DNA from: Marinomonas shanghaiensis
GTDB taxonomy: Bacteria > Pseudomonadota > Gammaproteobacteria > Pseudomonadales > Marinomonadaceae
DNA length: 64,000 bases
Direction: 5' to 3'
Assembly: GCF_003259175.1 (NCBI RefSeq)
Contig: NZ_QGOK01000005.1
Span: 1 to 64,000 of the forward strand
Below the pieces are notes generated by a model, which ran no database searches, was not told the DNA's origin, and worked only from the letters and a program-made list of their open reading frames with translations. This document shows, in pieces, positions 8,427 to 17,296 of the stretch; the first letter of the stretch is position 1, and each line of letters begins with the position of its first letter. The position numbers and the translations under genes are program-made.

Positions 8427-8993
8427 ATGAAGCGTTTTTGGTTGTGTTTGTGTGTTACCGCCTTGTTCGCTGGCTCGGCCATGGCACATCCGCATGTTTG
8501 GGTGGACTCTGAGTATCGCGTCAAGGTGGATCAAACCAACCTCGAAACGTTGGAAGCAACATGGAGTTTGGATCTTTTCACTTCAACGAGCTTAATTGCC
8601 GAATACGATGTAGATGGCGATGGGGATTTAACGGGGCAAGAAAAGCTCGACATGATCGAGGTTTTAAAAAGCTTTCAGCAATACGGCTTTTTTATCAAGA
8701 TGAAGCAAGATGGCGCTGACATTGTGCCCAGTGATGTGCAAGTGTTGGACGTGCGTGTTCGCGACCAGATGTTGTGGATCCGTCTTGGCATCGCACTGCC
8801 AGCCCCGGTCAATCTTGCCACCTCTACCTTGAGCCTCGCATTTGGCGACGATGAACTGTATTTTGCCATGGAACCGTTGGAGGAAGGCTTGGTGCGTTTG
8901 TCCGGTGCGTTATCCGAAACCTGTACACCGGTTGAGCGAGAGGCCAAAGAAACCTCGGTCGCGGTATGGGTGGATTTGACTTGTCAGCCCTAG
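8427..8993 (+). CDS. DUF1007 periplasmic protein with EF-hand loop
   Basis: The start is taken at ATG 8427, preceded by AAAGGT, giving 188 residues with a signal peptide (MKRFWLCLCVTALFAGSAMA). The mature protein begins HPHVWVDSEY, the DUF1007 signature that exposes an N-terminal metal-binding histidine pair. A canonical 12-residue EF-hand loop, DVDGDGDLTGQE, is present near residue 60, so calcium or another divalent ion is probably bound. DUF1007 genes usually adjoin a NicO-type nickel/cobalt exporter; here the likely partner is about 7 kb away at 15768. The gene follows thrB by about 40 bases and may be cotranscribed. Confidence 0.85.
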   Translation: MKRFWLCLCVTALFAGSAMAHPHVWVDSEYRVKVDQTNLETLEATWSLDLFTSTSLIAEYDVDGDGDLTGQEKLDMIEVLKSFQQYGFFIKMKQDGADIVPSDVQVLDVRVRDQMLWIRLGIALPAPVNLATSTLSLAFGDDELYFAMEPLEEGLVRLSGALSETCTPVEREAKETSVAVWVDLTCQP

Positions 8994-9031
8994 TTCTGTT
9001 TTTTAATTTGAGCGTTTTAAGGTAGAAGCAC

Positions 9032-9667
9032 ATGTTAGAGCATTTTCAATGGTTGCCTTTTTTAGCCGCTATCACGGTTCTCACCATGAGCCCCGGCGTG
9101 GACACAATTTTGGTGATGCGTAATGCGGCGTCTGGCGGCTGGCGTTTAGGCTTTTTGACCAGTTTGGGGATTTGCATGGGCTTGTTTGCTCATGCCACGG
9201 TGTCGGCCTTGGGTTTGTCAGTGATTTTGCTCGGCTCTGCTGGGTTATTTACCGCATTCAAGTTGGTGGGGGCGGCGTATCTTGTCTACCTTGGGGTGCA
9301 GGCGATTCGCAGTGCAATGAAGCCCGTGGGCATGACGTTTAAAGACGCCAAAAATCCAAAAGCATTAACGGCATGGGGCAGCTTTCGCCAAGGCATTTTG
9401 TCTAACGTATTGAATCCTAAGCCGATTATTTTTTACATGGCGTTTTTGCCGCAGTTTATTGATCCGAGTCATTCGGCGTTGGCGCAATCACTTTTTATGG
9501 CTTCTTTGCATTTTATTATTGCCATGGTGTGGCAAACCTTTCTGGCGCTTATGGTACACAAAGCGCGAGTCTGGTTGGCACGACCCAAAGTGGCGTTAGT
9601 GTTAGACGGCTTGACGGGTGTGCTGCTATTGGGCTTTGGTATCAAACTGGCCTTGAGTCAGCGTTAA
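9032..9667 (+). CDS. LysE/RhtB family amino-acid exporter
   Basis: A 211-residue inner-membrane protein with about six hydrophobic segments. The N-terminal FLAAITVLTMSPGVDTILVMRNAASGG segment carries the family hallmark PGPD-like SPGVD, followed by GICMGLF and GAAYLVYLGVQ, and NPKPIIFYMAFLPQF in the middle. These transporters export amino acids such as homoserine, threonine or lysine; a homoserine or threonine role would fit the nearby thrB but is inference. Start ATG 9032 follows AAGGTAG. Confidence 0.9.
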   Translation: MLEHFQWLPFLAAITVLTMSPGVDTILVMRNAASGGWRLGFLTSLGICMGLFAHATVSALGLSVILLGSAGLFTAFKLVGAAYLVYLGVQAIRSAMKPVGMTFKDAKNPKALTAWGSFRQGILSNVLNPKPIIFYMAFLPQFIDPSHSALAQSLFMASLHFIIAMVWQTFLALMVHKARVWLARPKVALVLDGLTGVLLLGFGIKLALSQR

Positions 9668-9670
9668 CAC

Positions 9671-9692
9671 TTCGCCGACGAGGCGGTTTTTT
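9671..9692 (+). terminator. Weak terminator after LysE-type gene
   Basis: CGCC-GACGA-GGCG followed by a TTTTTT run lies directly after the LysE-type gene and overlaps the stop of the convergent TetR gene. The stem is short, so strength is doubtful. Confidence 0.45.
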
Positions 9693-10248
9693 AGGAAGGC
9701 GAGTTTGACGTGGTGCAGACGCCTTCCATGAGCACCAACTCTATTATGGTTAATACTCTTGCTCTGGGCACTCGTCCTAGACGTTCTGCTTCTATCATGG
9801 TGAAGAACAAGCCATGGAAGCATTCGGTAATCGCGGCCGCGCTGATGTCGACTCGGAACTGACCACTTTGTTGGCCTCTCAAGAAAAAGGCATCCAGCTT
9901 CTCTTGTGCTTTTGTGCACTCACTGTTTTCTAATAACTCTGGTTGCCAATGCTGAATGGTAAACAGGGTCAATTCTTTGTTTTTGTAGCAGTTTTCTAGT
10001 AGTTTTCGAACCCCTTCTCTTGGTTCGACTGTGTCGAGCTGAGCGTTTTCTATGGCTCGTTTATAGGCATTGATGCTGCTGTTTTGCAGCCTTTCTAGCA
10101 GGCTTTCTCTTGTAGGGCAGAAGCGATATAAGGTGGCTTTGCTCACCCCGACAGCACAGGCGAGTTCTTGTAGTGACGCACGTGGATGCTCCACTAATGC
10201 AAGCGCCAATGCGTTCTGTAATGCCTCGTTTGTTTCCTGTTCTGCCAT
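9691..10248 (-). CDS. TetR family repressor of the RND efflux operon
   Basis: About 185 residues if it starts at ATG 10248; a TTG at 10260 would add four. The N-terminus contains the TetR helix-turn-helix (LQELACAVGVSKATLYRFCPTRESLLERL), with a variable ligand-binding C-terminus. It is divergent from the RND membrane-fusion and pump genes and separated from them by two perfect palindromes, which is the normal layout for a local repressor of efflux. The inducer cannot be deduced. Confidence 0.9.
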   Translation of the reverse strand: MAEQETNEALQNALALALVEHPRASLQELACAVGVSKATLYRFCPTRESLLERLQNSSINAYKRAIENAQLDTVEPREGVRKLLENCYKNKELTLFTIQHWQPELLENSECTKAQEKLDAFFLRGQQSGQFRVDISAAAITECFHGLFFTMIEAERLGRVPRARVLTIIELVLMEGVCTTSNSPS

Positions 10249-10273
10249 ATCAATACCCAATTTACGTTTGATT

Positions 10274-10290
10274 AACCATGTTTCATGGTT
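10274..10290. promoter_or_regulatory. Palindrome near TetR start, candidate operator
   Basis: AACCATG-TTT-CATGGTT, perfect 7-bp arms, about 25 bases upstream of the TetR start codon. It is well placed for autoregulation. Confidence 0.5.
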
Positions 10291-10397
10291 GTCTATGTTA
10301 CTCGTTTTTTGTGCCTTAGTGATTTTACGCAGAATATCTTTTATATGAAATCTTATATGCGAGTGAAAAGCAGAAACAAAAAGAATTATACATGAAT

Positions 10398-10423
10398 CAA
10401 ATGAATCACTATAGATTCATTTG
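10398..10423. promoter_or_regulatory. Strong TetR-type operator before RND operon
   Basis: CAAATGAATC-ACTATA-GATTCATTTG is a perfect inverted repeat with 10-bp arms and a 6-bp centre, about 60 bases before the membrane-fusion start codon. Size and position fit a TetR-family operator. A partial third half-site (ATGAATC) overlaps its left edge at 10392-10398. Confidence 0.75.
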
Positions 10424-10483
10424 AGTTGTTTTAATACTATTAGAATCTATTTTATCTCTGGCAGAAATGTAAGGTATTTACCA

Positions 10484-11626
10484 ATGATACGAATTCTAAA
10501 GAATGGGCGAACGTGGCTACCAGTTGTGGCGGTGTTATTTGTTGTGTCTGGCTGTACCCCAAGTGAGCCAGAGGCTCAGGCCAGTCCTCCAGCCAGCGTT
10601 AGAGCGGCGACTGTGATGGCTGTGGAACCTGTTGAATACGAAGAAAATGCCATTTTACCTGGTCGAGTGGAGCCGATTCGTGAGGCGGAAGTACGTGCTC
10701 GTGTTCCTGGTATTGTGTTGCACAGAAAATTTGTAGAAGGCTCTGATGTGAAAGCGGGCGATGTGTTGTTTGAAATCGATCCGGCGTCATTGAAAATTGC
10801 TCTTGCCCGTGCGAAAGGTGAGCTGGCTCGAGCCGAAGCGACCTTGTTTGATGCCAAGGTCTTGGTGGATCGTTACGCTCCTTTGTTGAAGTCCCAAGCG
10901 GTCAGTAAACAAACCTTTGATGCGGCGCAAGCGGCCTATTTGAGCGCCAGTGCTTCGGTTATATCTGCTAAAGCGGATGTAGACAGTGCGGAGTTGAATC
11001 TTGATTACGCGACGGTTCGTGCGCCTATTTCTGGTCGCATTGGACGAGCCAATGTCAGCGAAGGCATGTTGGTAGGCCAGAGCGATACCACTTTGCTCGC
11101 GACCATTCAGCAGCTTGATCATGTTTACGTTGATTTCACGCAGTCCGTGACAGATACCTTGAAATACCGACAGTCTGTAGCAGAAAACACCTCTGCTAAT
11201 AGTACTCAATTGATGGCTAAGCTAGACGGTTACGATAAAGGCTTTGAAGGAAAACTGCTGTTTTCTGACAGTCAGGTCGATGAAAAAACCGGCAATGTTG
11301 TATTACGTGGCCTGTTCCCAAATGCCAATAAAGTGTTATTGCCAGGCATGTATGTGCGTGTTGAAGCAGTTCAATCCCATTCAGCTCAAGCCATCTTGAT
11401 TCCTCAGCGTGCGGTGATGCGCAGTAACAATGGGGCATTTGTGTATGTCGTTAATGATCAAGATAAGGTGGAAGTTCGTTCTATTGTTACAGGATCCATG
11501 TCGGAAAACTTGTGGCGTATTACGCAAGGGCTAAACGCGGGCGATAAGGTGATTATTGATAATGCCGCTATGTATCAAGCGGGAGAAAAGGTCATGGCCT
11601 CCGCAAAAGTCGCCTCTAATTCTTAG
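10484..11626 (+). CDS. RND efflux periplasmic adaptor (AcrA-like lipoprotein)
   Basis: The start is taken at ATG 10484 (AAGGTA upstream), giving 380 residues with a lipoprotein signal ending LFVVSGC, so the mature protein is anchored through Cys. The body shows the HlyD/AcrA plan: barrel-sandwich lipoyl halves (VRARVPGIVLHRKFVEGSDVKAGD and YATVRAPISGRIGRANVSEG), a helical hairpin between them rich in Ala/Lys/Asp, and a beta-barrel/membrane-proximal end (LPGMYVRVEAV, VYVVNDQDKVEVR). It links the inner-membrane pump that follows to an outer-membrane channel encoded elsewhere. It lies 51 bases before the pump gene. Confidence 0.93.
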   Translation: MIRILKNGRTWLPVVAVLFVVSGCTPSEPEAQASPPASVRAATVMAVEPVEYEENAILPGRVEPIREAEVRARVPGIVLHRKFVEGSDVKAGDVLFEIDPASLKIALARAKGELARAEATLFDAKVLVDRYAPLLKSQAVSKQTFDAAQAAYLSASASVISAKADVDSAELNLDYATVRAPISGRIGRANVSEGMLVGQSDTTLLATIQQLDHVYVDFTQSVTDTLKYRQSVAENTSANSTQLMAKLDGYDKGFEGKLLFSDSQVDEKTGNVVLRGLFPNANKVLLPGMYVRVEAVQSHSAQAILIPQRAVMRSNNGAFVYVVNDQDKVEVRSIVTGSMSENLWRITQGLNAGDKVIIDNAAMYQAGEKVMASAKVASNS

Positions 11627-11677
11627 GTTATGACTTACTTCATCTTCATTGTTAAGACGTTTTTAGAGGCTTAATGC

Positions 11678-14600
11678 ATGTCTAATTTCTTTATTGCACG
11701 ACCCAATTTTGCTTGGGTAATGGCAATCTTTATTTTGCTGGCAGGGTTATTGGCGTTGCCAACCTTGCCTGTATCGCAATTTCCGGTGGTTGCCCCTCCG
11801 CAGATTGAAATCACCGCGACCTACCCCGGTGCGTCTGCTCAGGTATTAGTGGATTCGGTAACCAGTGTTATCGAGGAAGAATTAAATGGCGCGAAAGGAT
11901 TGCTCTATTTTGATTCCTCCAGTAACGCCAATGGTATCGCGCAGATTACCGCGTCTTTTGAACCGGGAACGGATCCCGATTTGGCTCAGGTCGACATCCA
12001 GAACCGCCTTAAAAAAGCCGAGGCGCGTTTACCAAGCAGTGTGATTGCCCAAGGTGTACAAGTTGACCAAGCCAGTTCGGGGTTTTTGATGATCTATGCG
12101 CTGACGTTTAAAGGCGATGATTCTTCTAAAAGCATTGTGACCTTGGCCGATTACGCCGCACGCAATATTAACAATAATATTCGTCGTGTTGAGGGGGTTG
12201 GTAAGCTGCAATATTTTGGTACCGAAGCGGCGATGCGCGTTTGGGTATCCCCCGAAAAACTGTTGAGCTATGGCTTATCAATTGGTGACATTAATACCGC
12301 AATTAGCAACCAAAACGTGCAAGTCCCTGCGGGAAGTTTTGGTGCCCGACCTGCCGATAACACACAGGAGCTGACGGCCAGTTTGGTGGTTAAAGGCTTT
12401 TTGGAAGACCCAGAAGAGTTTGGCAATATTGTATTGCGCAGCAACACAGACGGTTCAGCCGTGTATCTTAAAGATGTGGCCCGTGTTGAGTTGGGTCAGC
12501 AGGACTATAACTTTGAAACGCGCTTAAATGGTCGCAAAGCCATCATGGGTGCGGTGCAGTTATCGCCAGGTGCCAATGCTATTGAAACGGTGAAAGCGGT
12601 AAAAGCACGTGCTGCAGAGCTGGAAGCAAATTTTCCAGACGATATTCAAATCAGTTTTCCTTATGACACGTCTAAGTTCGTCAGCGCCGCAATTGAAAAG
12701 GTGATTTACACCCTAGTAGAAGCCATTGTGTTGGTCTTTTTGGTGATGTTGCTGTTCTTACAGAATTTACGTTACACCTTGATTCCGACGATTGTGGTGC
12801 CTGTCTGTATCTTGGGCACCTTTGCGGTGATGTCTTTGATGGGCTTCTCGGTGAACATGATGACCATGTTCGGTATGGTGCTTGCCATTGGTATTTTGGT
12901 GGATGACGCCATTGTGGTGGTCGAGAACGTCGAGCGCATCATGGTGGAAGAAGGACTTTCTCCGAAAGAGGCAACGATTAAAGCCATGGGGCAAGTGTCT
13001 GGGGCGATTGTTGGTATTACCTTGGTGTTGTCTGCCGTATTTGTGCCGCTGGCGTTTATGAGCGGATCGGTGGGTATTATTTATCAGCAGTTCTCTATGT
13101 CTCTGGCCGTGTCTATTATGCTGTCTGGTATTTTGGCACTGACGTTTACGCCAGCCTTGTGTGCGACTTTGCTAAAACCTATCAACACAGAAGCGCATCA
13201 TGAAAAAGGCGGTTTTTTTGGTTGGTTTAACCGTCAGTTTACGGGGTTAACGAATCGTTATTCCAGCTTAAATGGCAAGTTGGTGAATCGTTCTGGTCGT
13301 TTCATGGTGGTGTATCTTGTGCTGATTGTTGGCCTTGGTTATGCCTATGTGCGTTTACCAGAATCGTTCGTGCCAACGGAAGATCAGGGTTACATGATTG
13401 TCGATGTTCAGCTGCCTGCGGGTGCGACGTTCTCTCGAACCAACGAAACCATGAAAGACGTCGAACAATTCTTAGGGCAACGTGATGCCGTGGAGAATGT
13501 GGTAACGGTAATGGGCTTCAGTTTCTCTGGTATGGGGGCGAATGCCGGTTTGCTGTTCCCGACTTTCACTGATTGGTCTGAACGTGAACAGTCATTGTTT
13601 GATGAAACCATGGCTTATAACCAATTCGCTGGCAGTATCACAGATGGCCGTTCTATGGCCGTGCCACCGCCGCCGATTGAAGGCATGGGGAATTCGGGCG
13701 GCTTTTCGTTACGCTTGCAGGACCGCAGTAATCTCGGTCGAGAGGCGCTAACCAATGCGCGTAATGTGGTGTTAGGTCAAGCGAATGCCTCGCCTATCAT
13801 TGCTTATGCCATGATGGAAGGTTTAGAGGATGCTCCGCAGCTGAGAATTGATATAGACCGTAAAAAAGCTACGGCACTGGGGGTGGGTTTTGAATCCATC
13901 AATAACGCGGTTTCTACGGCCTATGGTTCTGCCACGGTAAATGACTTTACCAATGCGGGTCGTTTGCAGCGTGTTGTGGTGCAAGCCGATGTAGCAGACC
14001 GTATGACGCCGGAGCGAGTACTTGAGCTGCAAGTGTTGAACGACGAGGGCAATCTTGTGCCGATGCGTTCTTTTGCGAGCAGCTCATGGGAAATCGGACC
14101 CGTTCAGGTATCTCGTTACAATGGTTATCCAGCGTATAAAATTTCAGGCAGCCCGATGCCAGGACACAGTTCTGGTGAGGCGATGGCGGAAATTGAGCGA
14201 ATTATTAGCACTTTGCCAAAAGGCATAGGCTATGAATGGACTGGTCTGTCTTACCAAGAGAAAGCAGCGGGTTCTCAGGCGCCTATGCTGCTGACCATTT
14301 CTATTTTGGTGGTTTTCTTGTTGCTGGTGGCCTTGTACGAAAGCTGGTCGATTCCGTTGTCGGTTATTTTAATCATTCCGATTGGCGCGTTGGGTGCGGT
14401 GTTGGCTGTTTTCCTGACAGGCATGTCGAATGATGTGTATTTCAAAGTAGGTCTGATTACGATTATTGGTCTGTCGGCGAAGAACGCGATCTTGATTGTG
14501 GAATTTGCCAAAGATCTTTATCAACAAGGACATTCGCTCAAAGAGTCGGCGATTCAAGCGGCCAAATTGCGCTTTAGACCGATCATTATGACGTCGATGG

Positions 14601-14782
14601 CCTTTATTTTGGGGGTTGTACCCTTGACGATCGCCACGGGTGCCGGCGCCGCCAGTCAGCATTCTTTGGGGGTGAGTGTTATCGGTGGCATGATCTCGGC
14701 GACACTGTTGGGTGTGTTGTTTGTTCCCGTGTTCTTTACCTGGGTGCTTGGGCTTTTTAAAACCACGAATAAAACCTATTAA
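11678..14782 (+). CDS. RND multidrug efflux pump (HAE1/AcrB family)
   Basis: A 1,034-residue inner-membrane proton/drug antiporter. It begins MSNFFIARPNFAWVMA and has twelve predicted membrane segments in two halves with large periplasmic loops. The proton-relay Asp pair in TM4 is present (AIGILVDDAIVVVENVER), as is the TM10-12 region (SAKNAILIVEFAKDLYQQG and RPIIMTSMAFILGVVPL), with GAGAASQHSLG near the end. Closest by look to the AcrB/MexB group. No outer-membrane factor gene follows; a strong terminator does. TetR control is expected. Confidence 0.95.
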   Translation: MSNFFIARPNFAWVMAIFILLAGLLALPTLPVSQFPVVAPPQIEITATYPGASAQVLVDSVTSVIEEELNGAKGLLYFDSSSNANGIAQITASFEPGTDPDLAQVDIQNRLKKAEARLPSSVIAQGVQVDQASSGFLMIYALTFKGDDSSKSIVTLADYAARNINNNIRRVEGVGKLQYFGTEAAMRVWVSPEKLLSYGLSIGDINTAISNQNVQVPAGSFGARPADNTQELTASLVVKGFLEDPEEFGNIVLRSNTDGSAVYLKDVARVELGQQDYNFETRLNGRKAIMGAVQLSPGANAIETVKAVKARAAELEANFPDDIQISFPYDTSKFVSAAIEKVIYTLVEAIVLVFLVMLLFLQNLRYTLIPTIVVPVCILGTFAVMSLMGFSVNMMTMFGMVLAIGILVDDAIVVVENVERIMVEEGLSPKEATIKAMGQVSGAIVGITLVLSAVFVPLAFMSGSVGIIYQQFSMSLAVSIMLSGILALTFTPALCATLLKPINTEAHHEKGGFFGWFNRQFTGLTNRYSSLNGKLVNRSGRFMVVYLVLIVGLGYAYVRLPESFVPTEDQGYMIVDVQLPAGATFSRTNETMKDVEQFLGQRDAVENVVTVMGFSFSGMGANAGLLFPTFTDWSEREQSLFDETMAYNQFAGSITDGRSMAVPPPPIEGMGNSGGFSLRLQDRSNLGREALTNARNVVLGQANASPIIAYAMMEGLEDAPQLRIDIDRKKATALGVGFESINNAVSTAYGSATVNDFTNAGRLQRVVVQADVADRMTPERVLELQVLNDEGNLVPMRSFASSSWEIGPVQVSRYNGYPAYKISGSPMPGHSSGEAMAEIERIISTLPKGIGYEWTGLSYQEKAAGSQAPMLLTISILVVFLLLVALYESWSIPLSVILIIPIGALGAVLAVFLTGMSNDVYFKVGLITIIGLSAKNAILIVEFAKDLYQQGHSLKESAIQAAKLRFRPIIMTSMAFILGVVPLTIATGAGAASQHSLGVSVIGGMISATLLGVLFVPVFFTWVLGLFKTTNKTY

Positions 14783-14802
14783 GCATTAAACGATGTAACA
14801 TA

Positions 14803-14840
14803 AAAAACCGATATAAAGTCACACTTTGTATCGGTTTTTC
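14803..14840 (+). terminator. Terminator of RND operon
   Basis: AAAAACCGATATAAAG-TCACA-CTTTGTATCGGTTTTT forms a long stem with one G-U pair, followed by T-rich sequence, about 20 bases after the pump stop. The A-rich left arm also allows termination on the other strand. Confidence 0.85.
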
Positions 14841-15060
14841 TGCTTAATGGCGTGCTATTTCCCCCTCATTTTCTCTGATTCTTTGCTAGAATTCCCTCAT
14901 CTGTGTTCTCTTCGAGATTGTCTTTCAATAGGGACGGTTTTCAGATGGCTATTTGTTGTGCCACAAGCACGGCAAATTGGGTAGGTCCTTATCCTATAAG
15001 ATAGGGCTTTAGATAATAAGCATTCGGCTTTGCTGCCTGCTTTTTGGGTGATTCTTTTAA

Positions 15061-15672
15061 ATGAGTTTATTGATTTCAACGTGGATTAAGTTCTTCTTTC
15101 TGTTCGCGCCGTTTTTTGTGTTGTCTATGTTTCTCGCGTTAACCCGTGGTGAATCGTCGGCTTCCCGTCGCCATGTGGCAAATAAAGCGATCATCGCCTC
15201 TGTGGCGATTTCGATTGTGTTGCTGTTTTTTGGCGGTGGTTTGTTTGCGGTGTTAGGCATCACTCTGGATTCTTTCCGGATTGGCTCTGGTATTTTGTTG
15301 TTTATGTCGGCGTTGAGTTTGGTGCGTGATGGCACCCGAAACCATGCCGTCGGCATGCCAAGCGAAGAGCGTGATGATGTGTCTGTTGTGCCGCTTGCGG
15401 TGCCAACCATTATTGGGCCGGCGACCATTGGTACGATTCTGGTTTATGGTGCTGAACTACAAGGCTGGGATTTGTTCATCGGTTTATGTGGTTTATTGTT
15501 GGCGCTGGGGACCTTGACTATTATTTTGTACTCTGGCTCTTTGATCGAGAAGATGCTGGGTCGTACTGGGCTAAATGTTTTGTCAAAAATCACGGGGTTG
15601 ATTTTGGCTGCCATGGCCGCGCAAATCTTTATGAGTGGTGTCATGGGGTTTTTACAGCCCGCTGTCGGATAA
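15061..15672 (+). CDS. MarC family inner-membrane protein
   Basis: A 203-residue protein with about six membrane segments. Family features are FFFLFAPFFVLSMFLALTRG at the N-terminus, an RIGSGILLFMSALSLV segment, VVPLAVPTIIGPATIG in the middle and NVLSKITGLILAAMAAQI at the end. Function of MarC proteins is not established despite the name (they are not needed for Mar-type resistance in E. coli). It is the gene just before the Zur-box operon, with about 95 bases between. Confidence 0.85.
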   Translation: MSLLISTWIKFFFLFAPFFVLSMFLALTRGESSASRRHVANKAIIASVAISIVLLFFGGGLFAVLGITLDSFRIGSGILLFMSALSLVRDGTRNHAVGMPSEERDDVSVVPLAVPTIIGPATIGTILVYGAELQGWDLFIGLCGLLLALGTLTIILYSGSLIEKMLGRTGLNVLSKITGLILAAMAAQIFMSGVMGFLQPAVG

Positions 15673-15719
15673 TGAATAAATGCGACGTTTCTAGGCTTTG
15701 GCTTCTCCTTAGGTTTGAG

Positions 15720-15736
15720 TTGTTATACCATAACAA
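15720..15736. promoter_or_regulatory. Zur box before nicO-zur-znuCB
   Basis: TTGTTAT-ACC-ATAACAA is a palindrome with 7-bp arms that differs by a single base in its core from the gammaproteobacterial Zur consensus TGTTATA-N-TATAACA. It lies about 30 bases before the nicO-like start codon and should place the whole nicO-zur-znuC-znuB operon, including zur itself, under zinc-dependent repression. Confidence 0.8.
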
Positions 15737-15767
15737 AATTATATCCAACCTTGAGTGAGAGCCAATT

Positions 15768-16760
15768 ATGGCGAAGAACGTCGCTTTTGTATTGCTATCT
15801 TTTTTATGCTTCAACTCGCCGCTTTATGCCGCGGTAGAGCTTTCCCTGTATCAGGATTTTATTCAGTGGATTCTGTCTCAGCAGGCGACGTTTCATCGTG
15901 AATTAGTGTCCTTGGTGCGTTCCATTAGCAAAGAGGGCAGCCCTGTTTTGTTGTGGGGTTTGATGACCACCAGTTTCTTCTATGGCGTATTTCATGCTGC
16001 GGGTCCGGGCCATGGCAAAGCGGTGATTTCAGCCTATATGTTGGCGAGTAAAGCACCGATTCGACGTGGCGTGAGTTTGGCGTTTTTGTGTGCGTTCGTG
16101 CAAGCTTTGATGGCGATATTGGTTATTGTGGTCTTGAGTCAGATTTTTTCTTTAGCCGGAAAAGCCATGCAAATTAGCCGTTTTTTTGAGATTGCCAGTT
16201 TTGCTGCAGTGGGGCTGATTGGGGTTTGGATTTTGGTGCGTTTGTTGCGAGGCCAGTCTGGCTGTGGTCATGATCATTCTCAGGATCATCTACACGCGCA
16301 TTCTAGTGACCATCACGACCATCATGATCATCACGATCATCATGATCATCACGATCATCATGATCATCACGACCATGGTTCTCACGGTCATAGCTGTTGC
16401 GCTCATCATGAGCAGGAAGCAAAAACCGCCCGTCGCAGTATTTGGGCTATGGTGGCTGCGGTCGGTATTCGGCCTTGTACTGGGGCGGTGTTGGTGTTGT
16501 TGTTTTCGCTCAGTACTGGCATTTTTTTGTGGGGCATCGTCGCGACATTTGCCATGGCGCTTGGTACCGCTATCACGGTAGCGGTGTTGGCTGGCGTGAG
16601 TGTGCTGGTGCGTGATACTGGGTTGGCGTTAAGTAGTGAACATCGCGTTTGGCGACAACGAGTGTCGCGTGTCTTTGGTTTTATTGCTGCTTTCGCTTTG
16701 ATAATCATCAGTTGCTCTATGATTTGGAGCTACTTGAGCAATGCAGGAAGGGCGTTTTAA
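15768..16760 (+). CDS. NicO/RcnA-like metal transporter with His-rich loop
   Basis: A 330-residue inner-membrane protein of the nickel/cobalt (NicO, RcnA-like) transporter family. It has a signal-like N-terminal segment, the motif FYGVFHAAGPGHGKAVISAY with conserved His/Gly/Lys, and GIRPCTGAVLVLLF in the second half. Between about residues 165 and 220 is a cytoplasmic or periplasmic loop of His/Asp repeats (HDHHDHH) ending with SHGHSCCAHHE, suited to binding several metal ions. Placement behind a Zur box and before zur and znuCB suggests a role in zinc handling rather than nickel or cobalt; direction of transport is not deducible. Start ATG 15768. Confidence 0.85.
   Translation: MAKNVAFVLLSFLCFNSPLYAAVELSLYQDFIQWILSQQATFHRELVSLVRSISKEGSPVLLWGLMTTSFFYGVFHAAGPGHGKAVISAYMLASKAPIRRGVSLAFLCAFVQALMAILVIVVLSQIFSLAGKAMQISRFFEIASFAAVGLIGVWILVRLLRGQSGCGHDHSQDHLHAHSSDHHDHHDHHDHHDHHDHHDHHDHGSHGHSCCAHHEQEAKTARRSIWAMVAAVGIRPCTGAVLVLLFSLSTGIFLWGIVATFAMALGTAITVAVLAGVSVLVRDTGLALSSEHRVWRQRVSRVFGFIAAFALIIISCSMIWSYLSNAGRAF
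16311..16376 (+). repeat. In-frame 18-bp tandem repeat encoding His/Asp tract
   Basis: Alternating CATCATGAT and CATCACGAT/GAC nonamers repeat about seven times, coding for HHD units. Such near-perfect short repeats inside a gene can gain or lose units by slippage in multiples of nine bases, changing loop length without shifting frame. Confidence 0.85.
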
Positions 16761-17296
16761 TGACAAAACAACATTCACATCAGCATGGGCATGACGCGGA
16801 TCACGTTCATGACCACAATCATAATCATTGTATTGATACGGCGCTTGCGACCGCTGAGACCTTGTGTTTGGAACAAGGTCAGCGTTTGACGAAAGTACGT
16901 CGTCGTGCCTTAGAGTTGATTTGGGAGAGTCATCGTCCATTAGGGGCTTATCAGCTGTTGGCTAAGTTGGCTGAAGAAGGTTTTAATTCTGCGCCACCTA
17001 CTGTGTATCGTGCTTTAGATTTTTTATTGGCGGCGGGTTTGATTCACAAAGTAGAGTCGATGAATGCTTATTTGGGATGCGCCCATGCCGATAGAGCACA
17101 TAAGGGGTACTTTTTGATCTGTGATGAGTGCCACAATGTGATGGAATTTGATTATCAGGACATTCATGCAGCCTTGATTGCCAAAGCGGCGAAGCAGGGT
17201 TTTGAGTTACGTGCAGAAACCATTGAACTGACAGGCTTGTGTGCCGATTGCAAAGCACAAGCAACAGACGCTCACGCAGTAGGAACCAGCGCATGA
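16760..17296 (+). CDS. zur: Zinc uptake regulator (Fur family)
   Basis: The start is ATG 16760, overlapping the preceding stop by one base (TAATG), giving 178 residues; the frame opens earlier but those codons lie inside nicO. The protein has the Fur/Zur plan: winged helix with [29 protein letters not shown] and [20 protein letters not shown], then a metal-binding domain with two CxxC pairs (CDEC and CADC) for the structural zinc. The N-terminus carries an extra His/Asp tract ([19 protein letters not shown]) not usual in Zur. Zn-bound Zur should repress from the box at 15720-15736. Confidence 0.92.
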   Translation: MTKQHSHQHGHDADHVHDHNHNHCIDTALATAETLCLEQGQRLTKVRRRALELIWESHRPLGAYQLLAKLAEEGFNSAPPTVYRALDFLLAAGLIHKVESMNAYLGCAHADRAHKGYFLICDECHNVMEFDYQDIHAALIAKAAKQGFELRAETIELTGLCADCKAQATDAHAVGTSA

